A stretch of 46,987 nt of DNA from the NCBI GenBank assembly GCA_964356295.1, contig CAYHHE010000009.1:1-46987 (forward strand), in the 5' to 3' direction. Position 1 is the stretch's first letter. Every line of letters begins with the position of its first letter. The DNA is from CAVQGZ01 sp964356295. GTDB lineage: Bacteria > Actinomycetota > Actinomycetes > Jiangellales > Jiangellaceae. The notes under the pieces were generated by a model. The model made no database searches, was not told the origin of the DNA, and saw only the letters and a program-made list of their open reading frames with translations. The translations under genes were made by a program, and so were the position numbers. Below, one piece after another: positions 17,179 to 25,409 of this stretch.

Positions 17179-18392
17179 TGCGCGTCCTCCTTGCCGTAGT
17201 CGGCGTGGTGCGGGTTCTCCCAGATGACGGTGCCGCCCTGGCCGAGACCCACACACATGCTCGTCATGCCGTAGCGGACCTCGGGATGGTTCTCGAAGTG
17301 GCGGGACAGCTGGTGGAACAGCCGAACCCCGGAGGACGCCAGCGGGTGCCCGATGGCGATCGCCCCGCCCCACGGGTTGACCCGCGGGTCGTCGTCGGCG
17401 ATGCCGTAGTGGTCGAGCAGCGCGAGCACCTGCACCGAGAACGCCTCGTTGAGCTCGAACAGCCCGATGTCGTCGATGCTCAGCCCGGCGTTGGCCAGCG
17501 CCCGCTCCGTGGCAGGGACCGGTCCGACGCCCATGAACTCGGGCTCGACGCCGGCGAAGGCGAAGGAGACCAACCGCATCTTGACCGGCAGACCGAGCTC
17601 CTGGGCGGTCTGCTCGGCCGCGACGATGCAGGCGGTCGCGCCGTCGGTGAGCGGGGACGCGTTGGCCGCGGTCACCCGTCCGTGCGGCCGGAACGGCGTC
17701 TTGAGGTTGGCGATGCCCTCCATCGTGGTCCCTGGGCGTGGCGGCTCGTCCGCGGTCGCCAGACCCCAGCCCTTCTCCTCGCTCCAGGTCGCGACCGGGA
17801 CGAGGTCCTGCTGGATCTTGCCGTCGGCCAGCGCCTTGGCGTACTTCTCCTGGCTGGAGACCCCGTAGGAGTCGGCGCGCTCGCGGGTCAGGTGCGGGAA
17901 GCGGTCGTGCAGGTTCTCCGCCGTGACGCCCATGTTCAGCGCGGACGGGTCGACGAGCTTGTCGGCGACGATCCGCGGGTTCGGGTCGAAGCCCTCACCC
18001 ATCGGGTGGTGCGTCATGTGCTCGACGCCGCCGGCGATGGCCACGTCCATGCTGCCGAACGCGATGGCGCTCATCACGTTCGTGCTCGCCGTCATGGCTC
18101 CGGCGCACATGCGGTCCAGGGAGTAGCCGGGCACCGATTTCGGCAGCCCGGCCAGGATGGCCGCGGTGCGACCCAGGGTCAGCCCCTGGTCGCCGGTCTG
18201 CGTGGTGGCCGCCATGGCCACCTCGCCGATCCGCTCCGGCGGGAGCTGGGGGTTACGACGCAGCAGCTCCCGGATCAGTGCGACGACAAGGTCGTCGGCA
18301 CGGGTCTCTGCGTACTGGCTCTTGGGGCCGGCCTTGCCGAATGGGGTTCGTACGCCGTCGATGAAGACGACGTCCCGGACGGTGCGACGCAC
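17175..18392 (-). CDS. fadA: Acetyl-CoA C-acyltransferase (thiolase)
   Basis: The 405-aa enzyme cleaves 3-ketoacyl-CoA to acetyl-CoA and a shortened acyl-CoA. The nucleophilic Cys96 lies in SLDRMCAGAMTA. Later blocks are NMGVTAENL, ITAANASPL-type VTAANASPLTDGA, ELNEAFSVQVLAL, the NPWGGAIAIGHPLASSG histidine motif, and the second cysteine in SMCVGLGQGG. GTG 18392 has a good ribosome-binding site (GAGGAGATCCT). TAGCAT on the minus strand at 18436-18431, built on the RNase D stop codon, is a likely -10 that would give a leader of about 35 nt. It is coupled with fadB by a 4-bp overlap and is presumably its partner subunit. Confidence 0.94.
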   Translation of the reverse strand: MRRTVRDVVFIDGVRTPFGKAGPKSQYAETRADDLVVALIRELLRRNPQLPPERIGEVAMAATTQTGDQGLTLGRTAAILAGLPKSVPGYSLDRMCAGAMTASTNVMSAIAFGSMDVAIAGGVEHMTHHPMGEGFDPNPRIVADKLVDPSALNMGVTAENLHDRFPHLTRERADSYGVSSQEKYAKALADGKIQQDLVPVATWSEEKGWGLATADEPPRPGTTMEGIANLKTPFRPHGRVTAANASPLTDGATACIVAAEQTAQELGLPVKMRLVSFAFAGVEPEFMGVGPVPATERALANAGLSIDDIGLFELNEAFSVQVLALLDHYGIADDDPRVNPWGGAIAIGHPLASSGVRLFHQLSRHFENHPEVRYGMTSMCVGLGQGGTVIWENPHHADYGKEDAQ

Positions 18393-18430
18393 AGGATCTC
18401 CTCGGGGTTTCCTCGGATGGGACGTACCCC

Positions 18431-18446
18431 ATGCTACTCGTCAGTA
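18431..18446 (-). promoter_or_regulatory. Probable thiolase promoter with a small inverted repeat
   Basis: On the minus strand TAGCAT (18436-18431) reuses the RNase D TAG stop. An overlapping TACT-N4-AGTA inverted repeat covers 18435-18446. A repressor bound there would block the promoter. The repeat is short and could be chance. Confidence 0.3.
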
Positions 18447-19717
18447 ACAACGGAGGGAACATGTGCGTCCAGGATCGTGGTGAGCGTCTCGCCGACGAGG
18501 TCGACCTGCCACGGACGAGCACCGAGCACGCGCAGTCGCTGTGCCACGCCCTGGGCCGTCTGGTCCTCGGGCGGCTCCCACAGCAGCCGGCGCAGGATGT
18601 CGGGGGTGAGCAGGTTCTCCACCGGGACGGCCTGCGCGTGGGCGATCTCGGCCAGGCAGGACCGCGCGGCCGCCAGTCGTGCGGCGGCGTCGGGGTTGCG
18701 CTCGGCCCAGGCCCGTGCCGGCGGAGGACCGTCGTAGGACGCGGCCGGTGCCGGCAGGTCCCGCTCGTCCAGACGTCCGGCTACGGCGATGACCGCCGCC
18801 CAGCGGCGCAACTCGCTGCGACCGCGGGGACGGCGGGCGCGCCCGCGGAAGCCTGGCAGTGTGCCGAGATCCTCGGCCGACACCGGCCCGGCAGCCGCTG
18901 CCTCGACGATGGCCGCGTCGGGCAGCACCCGCGTTGGGGTGATGTCACGCTCCCGAGCCAGCCGGTCACGCTCCTCCCACAGCGCCCGGACGACGGCGAG
19001 CCGGCGCGCTCCCCGCACTCGGTGCACCCCCGAGGTACGCCGCCACGGCTCCCGACGCGGCGGCGGCGTCGGGGCATCGACCATGGCGGCGAACTCCTGG
19101 CGCGCCCACTCCTGCTTGCCGGCCTCGACGAGCTCGTCGGCCAGGACGTCGCGCAGCTCGAGCAGCAGCTCGACGTCGAGGGCGGCGTAGGTGAGCCACT
19201 CGACAGGGATCGGCCGACGCGACCAGTCGACCGCGGAGTGCTCCTTGGCCAGCCGGACCCCGAGCTCGGACTCGACCAGGGCCGCCAGACTCACCCGGGG
19301 TCGTCCGAGGAGCCGACCCGCCAGCTCGGTGTCGAAGAGCCTGGACGGGGTCATCCCGAGCTCGGCCAGCGGGGCCAGGTCCTGGCTGGCGGCGTGCAGC
19401 ACCCACTCGACGTCTGACAGCGCGGCGCCGAGGTCGGACAGGTCGGGACAAGCGATCGGATCGATCAGGCTGGTCCCGGCACCGTGTCGGCGAACCTGGA
19501 CGAGGTAGGCCCGTTGCGAGTACCGGTAGCCGCCGGCGCGTTCGGTGTCCAGTGCCACCGGTCCGACCGCTGCGGCCAGCCGGGAGAGCTCCTCGGCCAG
19601 GGCTGCTGCGGTCTGGGTGAGCGGGGGGAGCCCTGCGGTCGGAGCGGTGAGCAGCGGCGCGTCCGGCACGTCGGCTGGTTGCTGGCCGACCGGAGCGGTG
19701 CCTGGCGCAGTGCTCAC
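18434..19717 (-). CDS. rnd: Ribonuclease D-like 3'-5' exonuclease with HRDC domain
   Basis: The 427-aa product has an N-terminal DEDDy exonuclease: exo I VALDTERAGGYRYSQ (Asp57, Glu59 for metal), exo II around WVLHAASQDLAPLAELG, and exo III YAALDVELLLELRD. HRDC-type helical regions follow (WEERDRLARERDITPTRVLPD and a diverged repeat to the C-terminus). It probably trims 3' ends of tRNA and other stable RNA. Start GTG 19717 overlaps the DUF3000 stop by 4 bp (GTGA). The same DUF3000-RNase D pair lies near hemE and dxs in mycobacteria (Rv2680-Rv2681). The TAG stop forms part of the likely thiolase promoter. Confidence 0.88.
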   Translation of the reverse strand: MSTAPGTAPVGQQPADVPDAPLLTAPTAGLPPLTQTAAALAEELSRLAAAVGPVALDTERAGGYRYSQRAYLVQVRRHGAGTSLIDPIACPDLSDLGAALSDVEWVLHAASQDLAPLAELGMTPSRLFDTELAGRLLGRPRVSLAALVESELGVRLAKEHSAVDWSRRPIPVEWLTYAALDVELLLELRDVLADELVEAGKQEWARQEFAAMVDAPTPPPRREPWRRTSGVHRVRGARRLAVVRALWEERDRLARERDITPTRVLPDAAIVEAAAAGPVSAEDLGTLPGFRGRARRPRGRSELRRWAAVIAVAGRLDERDLPAPAASYDGPPPARAWAERNPDAAARLAAARSCLAEIAHAQAVPVENLLTPDILRRLLWEPPEDQTAQGVAQRLRVLGARPWQVDLVGETLTTILDAHVPSVVTDE

Positions 19718-20337
19718 CCGCGCGACCGTTGCCTGGGCAGTGCCACGACTCCCTCGGGCAGCGGCTCCAGCCCCGCTGCCGTGCACATCAGCTCCAGCCA
19801 GGCCTGTGCGTGCCCGCGCGCCTGCTCGGCCAGCGCCACCGGACGGTCGAGGCCGGGCAGCATCGGGGTCCAGGAGGCACGGATCTCCACCTCGGCGTTG
19901 CTGGGCTGGTCGGCGAGAGTGCCGAAGGACTCGTTGGTCACCTGGGTGACTGTCCCGCCCACGGCGGTGCACTCGATGTCCTGGGCTTCCAGCGACTCCA
20001 GCAGCCAGCTCCAGCCGACACCGGGCAGCATCGGGTCGGCTGCCACATCGATCTCCACGCTGGCCCGGACGAACGCCACGCACCGGAACTCCCCGCCCCA
20101 CGCCTCATGTCCCCCCGGCTCGAACAGCAGCACCAACCGGCCGGAGGCGAGCTCGTCGGAACCGTCGATGACGTCGGCGCTGAAGGCGACACCGTGCGTG
20201 GCAAGCCTGGTCGGGGCCGCGACCTGGTCGAGGGAGACCTCAGGTCGGGTGGGGACGTCCGCGAGCGCCGACACGATGGCCTCGAAGCGCTCGGCGGCCT
20301 CCGACGCACCCCGTCCCGACCCGCTCACCAGCGCCAC
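19714..20337 (-). CDS. DUF3000 family protein
   Basis: The 207-aa product starts at GTG 20337. Blocks include SEAAERFEAIVSALADVPTR, EVSLDQVAAPTRLATHGVAF, LVLLFEPGGHEAWGGEFRCV, LPGVGWSWLLESLEAQ and RASWTPMLPG. DUF3000 is an actinobacterial family of unknown function, nearly always encoded beside RNase D and hemE. It seems cytoplasmic, with no cofactor motif. The start is supported by TAGTCT seven bases upstream on the minus strand, a leaderless layout; a longer open frame to 20493 enters the structured intergenic region and is not convincing. It is the first gene of a probable operon with RNase D. Confidence 0.85.
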   Translation of the reverse strand: MALVSGSGRGASEAAERFEAIVSALADVPTRPEVSLDQVAAPTRLATHGVAFSADVIDGSDELASGRLVLLFEPGGHEAWGGEFRCVAFVRASVEIDVAADPMLPGVGWSWLLESLEAQDIECTAVGGTVTQVTNESFGTLADQPSNAEVEIRASWTPMLPGLDRPVALAEQARGHAQAWLELMCTAAGLEPLPEGVVALPRQRSRG

Positions 20338-20344
20338 CTTCGCG

Positions 20345-20350
20345 AGACTA
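20345..20350 (-). promoter_or_regulatory. Leaderless-type -10 box (TAGTCT) of the DUF3000-RNase D operon
   Basis: On the minus strand TAGTCT is followed by 7 nt and then GTG 20337. Confidence 0.5.
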
Positions 20351-20437
20351 CGCCGCACATCACGCCGAGCCCGGGCAGATCGCTCGCCGTGTTGCGGCGG
20401 TGCTTGACCCCCTGGGCGGATCGCGGCTGGATGGACG

Positions 20438-20534
20438 GCGGGTGTGGTGCGCTCGCACGTTGATCCACGGCGCTTCTGGTGCTCTCCGAGCACCGTATCC
20501 GCCGTGGATCATGGCGGGGGAGCACCGATCCCGC
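20438..20534. repeat. Nested inverted repeats in the DUF3000/hemE divergent region
   Basis: TGATCCACGGCG (20461-20472) pairs perfectly with CGCCGTGGATCA (20500-20511). Inside, GGTGCTC (20478-20484) pairs with GAGCACC (20488-20494) around a 3-nt loop, leaving a 5x5 internal loop. Outer partial pairing (GCGGG/CCCGC, GGTGC/GCACC) extends the structure. GATCATGG is repeated at 20507 and near 20540, and a further small hairpin lies at 20568-20583. The 293-bp gap between the two start codons holds no convincing gene. The structure could be an operator array, a structured RNA or a dispersed repeat. Confidence 0.6.
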
Positions 20535-20630
20535 CGACGATCATGGGGATGCGGGTCTGGAGACAACCATCGGCCAGCCGATGCGCAACCTGGGGGAGCA
20601 CAGCGGGCAGCGGTCTGCCACGATCGTTGG

Positions 20631-21674
20631 GTGCCCCTTGCTGCGGACTCGCCGTTCCTTGCTGCCTGCCGGGGGGAGCCGGTCTCCCGACATCCGGTGT
20701 GGTTCATGCGGCAGGCCGGCCGGTCGCTGCCGGAGTACCGGAAGCTCCGCGAGGGCGTACCCATGCTGGAGTCCTGCATGCGCCCGGAGATGGTCACCGA
20801 GATCACCCTTCAACCGGTGCACCGCTACCGGACGGACGCCGCGATCCTCTACTCCGACATCGTGGTGCCGCTCAAGGCGATCGGGGTGGACATCGACATC
20901 AAGCCCGGCGTGGGACCGGTGCTCAAGGCGCCGGTCCGCGACCGCGCCAGCATCCAGCGGCTGCGCGTGATGCAGCCCGATGACGTCCCCTACGTGGCTG
21001 AAGCCGTGCAGCTGCTGGTCGCCGAGCTGGGGGATGTGCCGCTCATCGGCTTCGCCGGCGCGCCGTTCACCCTCGCGTGCTACCTCGTCGAGGGCGGCCC
21101 GTCGAAGGACCACGCCACCACCCGCGCGTTCATGCGCAGCGAGCCGACGCTCTGGGGCGAGATGCTGGAGCGTCTGGCACAGATCACCACGACGTTCCTG
21201 CGTGTCCAGATCGAGGCCGGGGCGTCGGCGGTCCAGCTGTTCGACTCCTGGGCGGGGGTGCTGTCACGGCGGGACTACGCCGCGTCAGTCTTCCCGCACA
21301 GTCACGCCGTGCTCACCTCGGGGCTTGCCGTGCCGCGCATCCACTTCGGTGTGGGGACCGGCGAGCTGCTCGACCTGATCGGCGATGCCGGCGCCGACGT
21401 CGTCGGTGTGGACTGGCGGGTTCCCCTCGACGTCGCAGCCGGGCGGGTCGGACCCGGACGCAGCCTGCAGGGCAATCTCGACCCCGCCGTGCTCGCAGCC
21501 CCACCGGACGTGGTGTCGGCCGAGGTCGAGCGGGTGCTCCGTGAGGGCGCCTCAGCGCGCGGCCATGTGTTCAACCTCGGCCACGGCGTCCCGGCGTGGG
21601 CCGACCCGGGCGTGCTCACCCAGGTCGTCGAGCAGGTGCACGCCACCCCGGTGCCGTCCCGGTCAGGTCCCTGA
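20631..21674 (+). CDS. hemE: Uroporphyrinogen decarboxylase
   Basis: The 347-aa enzyme removes four carboxyl groups from uroporphyrinogen III to give coproporphyrinogen III. Family blocks are PVWFMRQAGRSLPEYRKLR (substrate-binding Arg), AAILYSDIVVPLKAIGVDI (catalytic Asp region), GFAGAPFTLACYLVEGG, FDSWAGVLS, GVDWRVPLD and FNLGHGVPAWADPG. GTG 20631 has no Shine-Dalgarno sequence. CACGAT six bases upstream is a weak -10-like box, the same arrangement as at the DNA ligase gene (36851). The 3' end overlaps the converging DUF4349 gene by 12 bp. Together with the oxidase at 22820 and hemQ at 24256 it belongs to the coproporphyrin-dependent haem route. Confidence 0.95.
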   Translation: MPLAADSPFLAACRGEPVSRHPVWFMRQAGRSLPEYRKLREGVPMLESCMRPEMVTEITLQPVHRYRTDAAILYSDIVVPLKAIGVDIDIKPGVGPVLKAPVRDRASIQRLRVMQPDDVPYVAEAVQLLVAELGDVPLIGFAGAPFTLACYLVEGGPSKDHATTRAFMRSEPTLWGEMLERLAQITTTFLRVQIEAGASAVQLFDSWAGVLSRRDYAASVFPHSHAVLTSGLAVPRIHFGVGTGELLDLIGDAGADVVGVDWRVPLDVAAGRVGPGRSLQGNLDPAVLAAPPDVVSAEVERVLREGASARGHVFNLGHGVPAWADPGVLTQVVEQVHATPVPSRSGP

Positions 21675-22709
21675 GGTCGGCCCAGCCCCCACCGGTGTCT
21701 CGGCAGGCGCGTCCGGCTCCGGCTGCGACGACGCGTCCGACCCGCCTGCGGCGCGCCTGCGGCGCTGGCGCACCACGATCCAGACGGCAACGGGTGCCAG
21801 GAGCACCAGGACGAGGCCGATGAACGGCAGGGCGGCCCCGAGAGCGGTGACCGCAAGCTCGAGGGCTCGGACGAAGGCACGCCAGCCGGCCTGCAGCCCC
21901 GCGAGGAACCCGGTGCCCTCCTCGACGACGGTCTGCGGGGGCGCGAACGTCACGGTGATGGTGGCCAGCTCGGTCGAGCTCGCCAGCTGCTGCTGGCGAG
22001 CCTTGAGCGACTCCAGGTCTGCGATCCGCTGGGTCAGCTCGGTCTCGATGGCGAGGATGTCGCTGATCTCGGTTGCCTGCCCCAGCAGCGCCTGAAGCCG
22101 GTCGATGGACGCCTCCTGGGTGGCGATCCTTGTCTCGACGTCGACCACCTCGTCGGTGACGTCCTGGGCGTTGCGGGTGCGGGTGACCGTCTCGCCGAGT
22201 TCCTCCAGAGCATCGACGGCCTCGAGGTGGCGGTCGGCCGGGACCCTGAGCACGAGGACCGCCTGGCCGCCCGCCGACGGGAGCACCGGCACCGGCTCGA
22301 TCGGCAGCGGCTCGATCGGCGGCGGCTCGGGGGTCGCGCCGAAGGACGACTCGCTCTGGACGTAGCCGCCGAAGCGAGTGGCGATCGTGGCCGCATCATC
22401 GGCTGCACCCGCAACGTCGTCCACCTCGACGACGAGGTCGACGGTGTAGATGACGGAGCGGTCCTCGACCGCAGCCACGTCAGCGCTGGTCACCGCGGTA
22501 TCGGCGCCGGCCGCGGCATCCGCGCCCTCGCCGGAACGAGCCTCGCCCTCCGGCACGCTCTCAGCGCTGACCGTTCCCTCCTCGACGGCCGGTTCCGGTG
22601 CCGAGTCGTCCGAGCCGCCCCCCGCGCTGCACCCGGCCAGGAGCACGGCCGCGACCCCGACCCCCACCACAGCCGTGCCCCACGAACGCTGCCACCGTCC
22701 ACGCCACAT
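21663..22709 (-). CDS. DUF4349 lipoprotein with coiled coil and C-terminal membrane anchor
   Basis: The 348-aa product starts at ATG 22709 behind AGGAGGG. It has a signal peptide with a lipobox (AAVLLAGCS, lipidated Cys27), a Ser/Glu/Ala-rich linker, and a DUF4349 domain from about residue 75 (RSVIYTVDLVVEVDDVAGAA, FGGYVQSESSFG, VLRVPADRHLEAVDALEELG). A coiled coil follows (VETRIATQEASIDRLQALLG to DLESLKARQQQLASSTELAT), then one membrane helix and an Arg-rich basic tail. It should be tethered to the outer face of the membrane by its lipid, with the tail inside. DUF4349 function is unknown. An upstream ATG at 22754 would place charged residues before the signal and is less likely. Confidence 0.85.
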   Translation of the reverse strand: MWRGRWQRSWGTAVVGVGVAAVLLAGCSAGGGSDDSAPEPAVEEGTVSAESVPEGEARSGEGADAAAGADTAVTSADVAAVEDRSVIYTVDLVVEVDDVAGAADDAATIATRFGGYVQSESSFGATPEPPPIEPLPIEPVPVLPSAGGQAVLVLRVPADRHLEAVDALEELGETVTRTRNAQDVTDEVVDVETRIATQEASIDRLQALLGQATEISDILAIETELTQRIADLESLKARQQQLASSTELATITVTFAPPQTVVEEGTGFLAGLQAGWRAFVRALELAVTALGAALPFIGLVLVLLAPVAVWIVVRQRRRRAAGGSDASSQPEPDAPAETPVGAGPTSGT

Positions 22710-22819
22710 CTGTCCGCCCTCCTGTGCTCGACACCTCTTGGACTCCTTGCCCACGCCGGGAGTTCCGCGCCGATGGTCACAGTCCGGACACGGTGTCCCG
22801 GTGTGCGACAGTGCCGTCC

Positions 22820-24259
22820 ATGACCGCAGCCTCCACCCGTCCCTGGCGCGTGGTGGTGATCGGGGGCGGCATCAGCGGGCTGAGCGCGGCGTGGTTCCTG
22901 CGCCAGCGGCCGGACCCGCCCGAGGTGATCGTCATCGAGGCCGCTGAGCGTCCCGGCGGGAAGCTTCGCCTGGGCGACCTCGGCGGCAACGCGATCGACG
23001 CCGGCGCGGAGTCGATGCTCGCCCGGCGGCCAGAGGCCACGAACCTGGCACGTGCCCTCGGGCTCGGCGATCGGCTGGAGAGCCCGACGACCACTGCCGC
23101 CCAGGTGCTCGTGGACGGAGTGCTGCGTCCGTTCCCGAGCGGGACGGTCCTTGGTGTCCCCGGTGACCTCAAGGCCCTCGCGGCCAGCGGCGTGCTCACC
23201 AGGAGAGGCCTGCTACGCGTCCGGGCCGACCGGGTGATGCCCTCGGCGCCGCAGACCGCAGATGTCGCCGTGGGGAGGTACGTGACCGCACGGCTTGGTC
23301 TGCAGGTCACCGAACGGCTGGTGGAGCCGTTGCTCGGTGGCGTCTACGCTGGGCACGCCGACCAGCTGTCGTTGCAGGCCACCCTTCCGGCGATCGCGCA
23401 AGGCCGCGCCCGCGGAGAGCGGCTCACCGCCGCTGCGGCCGCCATCCGGGGAGCCACCGGCGGGACGGCGGACGGGTCGGCGCCATTCGTCGGACTCGTC
23501 GGGGGACTGGGCGTGCTTCCCGAGCGGCTCGCCTCGACCCCAGGAGTCGAGGTGCGAACGCGCACCACTGCCCGGCATGTCACCCGGGCCGCGGACGGAC
23601 GCTTCCTGGTGGTGTGCGGGCCGGTGCCTCGTCCGCAGACCCTCGACGCGGACGCAGTGGTGGTGGCCGTCCCGGCGTCGGCTGCCGCGAGGGTCCTGCG
23701 CGACGCGGCACCGTCCGCAGCCGCTCTGCTCGAGGTCGTCGAGTACGCCAGCGTGGCGATCATCGCGCTGGGCTACCGGCCCAGCGCTGTCCCGGCGCGG
23801 GCGCTGCGTGGGTCCGGGCACCTTGCCCCGCCGCGTGAGGGGCGCCCGGTGAAGGCCACCACCTACGCCAGCCAGAAGTGGGCGTGGCTGCGCGCGGCGG
23901 TCCCCGACCTGATGATCGTGCGCGCCTCTGTCGGTCGTCAGGGTGAGGTGGCCGACCTGCAGCGCGACGACGCAGGCCTCGTGCAGCTGGTCCGCGAGGA
24001 CATCGCCGACACGCTGGGCATCACGGCCCGTCCGCAGGTCGGATCGGTGTTCCGGTGGGGTGGTGCGCTGCCGCAGTACACCGTCGGGCACACCTCCCGC
24101 GCCCGACGGCTGCACCAGCTCGTCGACGACGTGCCCGGGCTGGCGGTCTGTGGAGCGGCGGTGGACGGGGTGGGCATCGCGGCCTGCATCGCCTCGGCGC
24201 GTGTCGCAGCCGACCAGGTGCTGCAGGTGCGCGACACCGATGCAACCATGGCCCGGTGA
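22820..24259 (+). CDS. hemY: Protoporphyrinogen/coproporphyrinogen III oxidase (HemY/CgoX type)
   Basis: The 479-aa flavoprotein oxidises the porphyrinogen ring to the porphyrin. The FAD-binding N-terminus is VVVIGGGISGLSAAWFLRQ, followed by IVIEAAERPGGKLRLGDLGG and DAGAESMLARRPEA. The middle has RYVTARLGLQVTERLVEPLLGGVYAG, a HemY signature, and the C-terminus has the second FAD block LAVCGAAVDGVGIAACIAS. In organisms with HemQ this enzyme normally acts on coproporphyrinogen III (CgoX), and the downstream overlapping hemQ supports that. ATG 22820 lacks a Shine-Dalgarno sequence; GACAGT seven bases upstream resembles a -10. The gene's stop overlaps the GTG of hemQ (GTGA). Confidence 0.93.
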   Translation: MTAASTRPWRVVVIGGGISGLSAAWFLRQRPDPPEVIVIEAAERPGGKLRLGDLGGNAIDAGAESMLARRPEATNLARALGLGDRLESPTTTAAQVLVDGVLRPFPSGTVLGVPGDLKALAASGVLTRRGLLRVRADRVMPSAPQTADVAVGRYVTARLGLQVTERLVEPLLGGVYAGHADQLSLQATLPAIAQGRARGERLTAAAAAIRGATGGTADGSAPFVGLVGGLGVLPERLASTPGVEVRTRTTARHVTRAADGRFLVVCGPVPRPQTLDADAVVVAVPASAAARVLRDAAPSAAALLEVVEYASVAIIALGYRPSAVPARALRGSGHLAPPREGRPVKATTYASQKWAWLRAAVPDLMIVRASVGRQGEVADLQRDDAGLVQLVREDIADTLGITARPQVGSVFRWGGALPQYTVGHTSRARRLHQLVDDVPGLAVCGAAVDGVGIAACIASARVAADQVLQVRDTDATMAR

Positions 24260-24984
24260 GCACTCCTGCACCGCCTGGGCCGGACCAGCGTCCGTCACGA
24301 CCCAAGGCCCGCGACCTCAACGCCGTCATCCGCTACGCGATGTGGTCGGTGTTCAGCCTCGAACGTCCACTCGGGGACAGCGACCGTTCAGGCCTGGCCG
24401 CCGAGGTCAGCGGCCTGGTGGACCAGCTCGCGCAGAAGGACGTCGTCGTCCGGGGCTTCTACGACCTGGCGGGGATGCGCGCCGACGCTGACGTCATGGT
24501 GTGGTGGCACGCAGCGACCAGCGACGACCTGCAGGAGGCCTACCACCGGCTGCGACGCACCGGGTTCGGCCGGCACCTGCGTCCGGTGTGGTCGCAGGTT
24601 GCCCTGCACCGACCGGCGGAGTTCAACAAGAGCCACGTACCGGCGTTCCTGGCCGAGGAGGAGGCCCGCGCCTACGTCTGCGTCTACCCGTTCGTCAGGT
24701 CCTACGACTGGTACCTGCTGCCGGAGGAGGAACGCCGGGCGATGCTGGTGGAGCACGGCCGGATGGGGCGGGACTACCCGGACGTGCGGGCGAACACCGT
24801 CTCGGCGTTCGCACTCGGGGACTACGAGTGGATCCTGGCGTTCGAGGCCGATGAGCTGCATCGGATCGTCGACCTCATGCGGCACCTGCGGGGGTCGCAG
24901 GCTCGGCTTCATGTGCGCGAGGAGATCCCGTTCTACACCGGCCCGCGTCGCGAGATCGCCGACCTGGTGTCGGTTCTGCCATAG
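24256..24984 (+). CDS. hemQ: Coproheme decarboxylase (HemQ/ChdC)
   Basis: The 242-aa product is a chlorite-dismutase-fold enzyme that oxidatively decarboxylates coproheme to haem b, the last step of the pathway in most Gram-positive bacteria. Blocks are NAVIRYAMWSVFSLERPLG, VVVRGFYDLAGMRADADVMV, EFNKSHVPAFL, the tyrosine-rich YPFVRSYDWYLLPEEERR (residues 144-161, includes the reactive-Tyr region) and MLVEHGRMGRDYPDV with His167 as probable proximal haem ligand, then YEWILAFEADELHRIVDLMR. Overlap with the oxidase stop shows coupling. A ferrochelatase gene (hemH/cpfC), needed between the two steps, is not in the window. The TAG stop is also the start of the next gene's -10 box. Confidence 0.94.
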   Translation: MSTPAPPGPDQRPSRPKARDLNAVIRYAMWSVFSLERPLGDSDRSGLAAEVSGLVDQLAQKDVVVRGFYDLAGMRADADVMVWWHAATSDDLQEAYHRLRRTGFGRHLRPVWSQVALHRPAEFNKSHVPAFLAEEEARAYVCVYPFVRSYDWYLLPEEERRAMLVEHGRMGRDYPDVRANTVSAFALGDYEWILAFEADELHRIVDLMRHLRGSQARLHVREEIPFYTGPRREIADLVSVLP

Positions 24985-24987
24985 GGT
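24982..24987 (+). promoter_or_regulatory. Leaderless-type -10 box (TAGGGT) built on the hemQ stop codon
   Basis: TAGGGT is followed by 7 nt and then ATG 24995. The TAG at 24982-24984 is the hemQ stop. Confidence 0.45.
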
Positions 24988-24994
24988 CTCGCGC

Positions 24995-25405
24995 ATGGGT
25001 CTGATGGACCGCCTGCGGGCCCGGCGCACCGCATCGGGCCCGGAGTCCGAGGAGGACACCGGTGTCCCACCCGCGGTGGACGTCGAGACGCGACGCAGGC
25101 AGCTGATCGATCTCGACGCCGAGCTGCGAGCCCTTGCCCGGGAGATGGCGGCCGACCCGGCACGAATGCGCAACCCGGGATGGGCCGGCAAGGTCGCCGA
25201 CTACCGCGCCGTGGCGGCGGAGGCTGCCGCGATCGAGCGCGACGGCTTCGACCGGGCCGCGCTCACCGATCTCGCCAACCAGGTGGTGCCGCTGTACCGG
25301 GCAGGGGTTGACGTCCCGCCGGAGTACCTGCCCTTCACGCAGGCCCATGGGCGCGTGATGGCGGCAGCGGAAGCCCTGCGGGCCGTCCTGCCCTCGGAGA
25401 CCTGA
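24995..25405 (+). CDS. Unknown small helical protein downstream of hemQ
   Basis: The 136-aa product is rich in Ala, Arg and Glu and looks all-helical and soluble: MDRLRARRTASGPESEEDTG, TRRRQLIDLDAELRALAREM, NPGWAGKVADYRAVAAEAAA, then VPLYRAGVDVPPEYLPFTQA and an Ala-rich C-terminal helix. I do not recognise the family, and no cofactor or catalytic motif is visible. It begins 10 bp after the hemQ stop with a leaderless-type box and no Shine-Dalgarno sequence, so it may have its own promoter while still being read from the hemY-hemQ transcript. Its stop lies 4 bp from that of the converging msrB. Coding character is convincing (GC-rich third positions, no other good frame). Confidence 0.65.
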   Translation: MGLMDRLRARRTASGPESEEDTGVPPAVDVETRRRQLIDLDAELRALAREMAADPARMRNPGWAGKVADYRAVAAEAAAIERDGFDRAALTDLANQVVPLYRAGVDVPPEYLPFTQAHGRVMAAAEALRAVLPSET

Positions 25406-25409
25406 GCTG

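Noticed and set aside
15304..17199. A 631-codon plus-strand open frame opposite the fadB-like gene
   Set aside because: It lies wholly antisense to a clearly homologous enzyme and its translation is Arg/Gly/Val/His-rich without family motifs.
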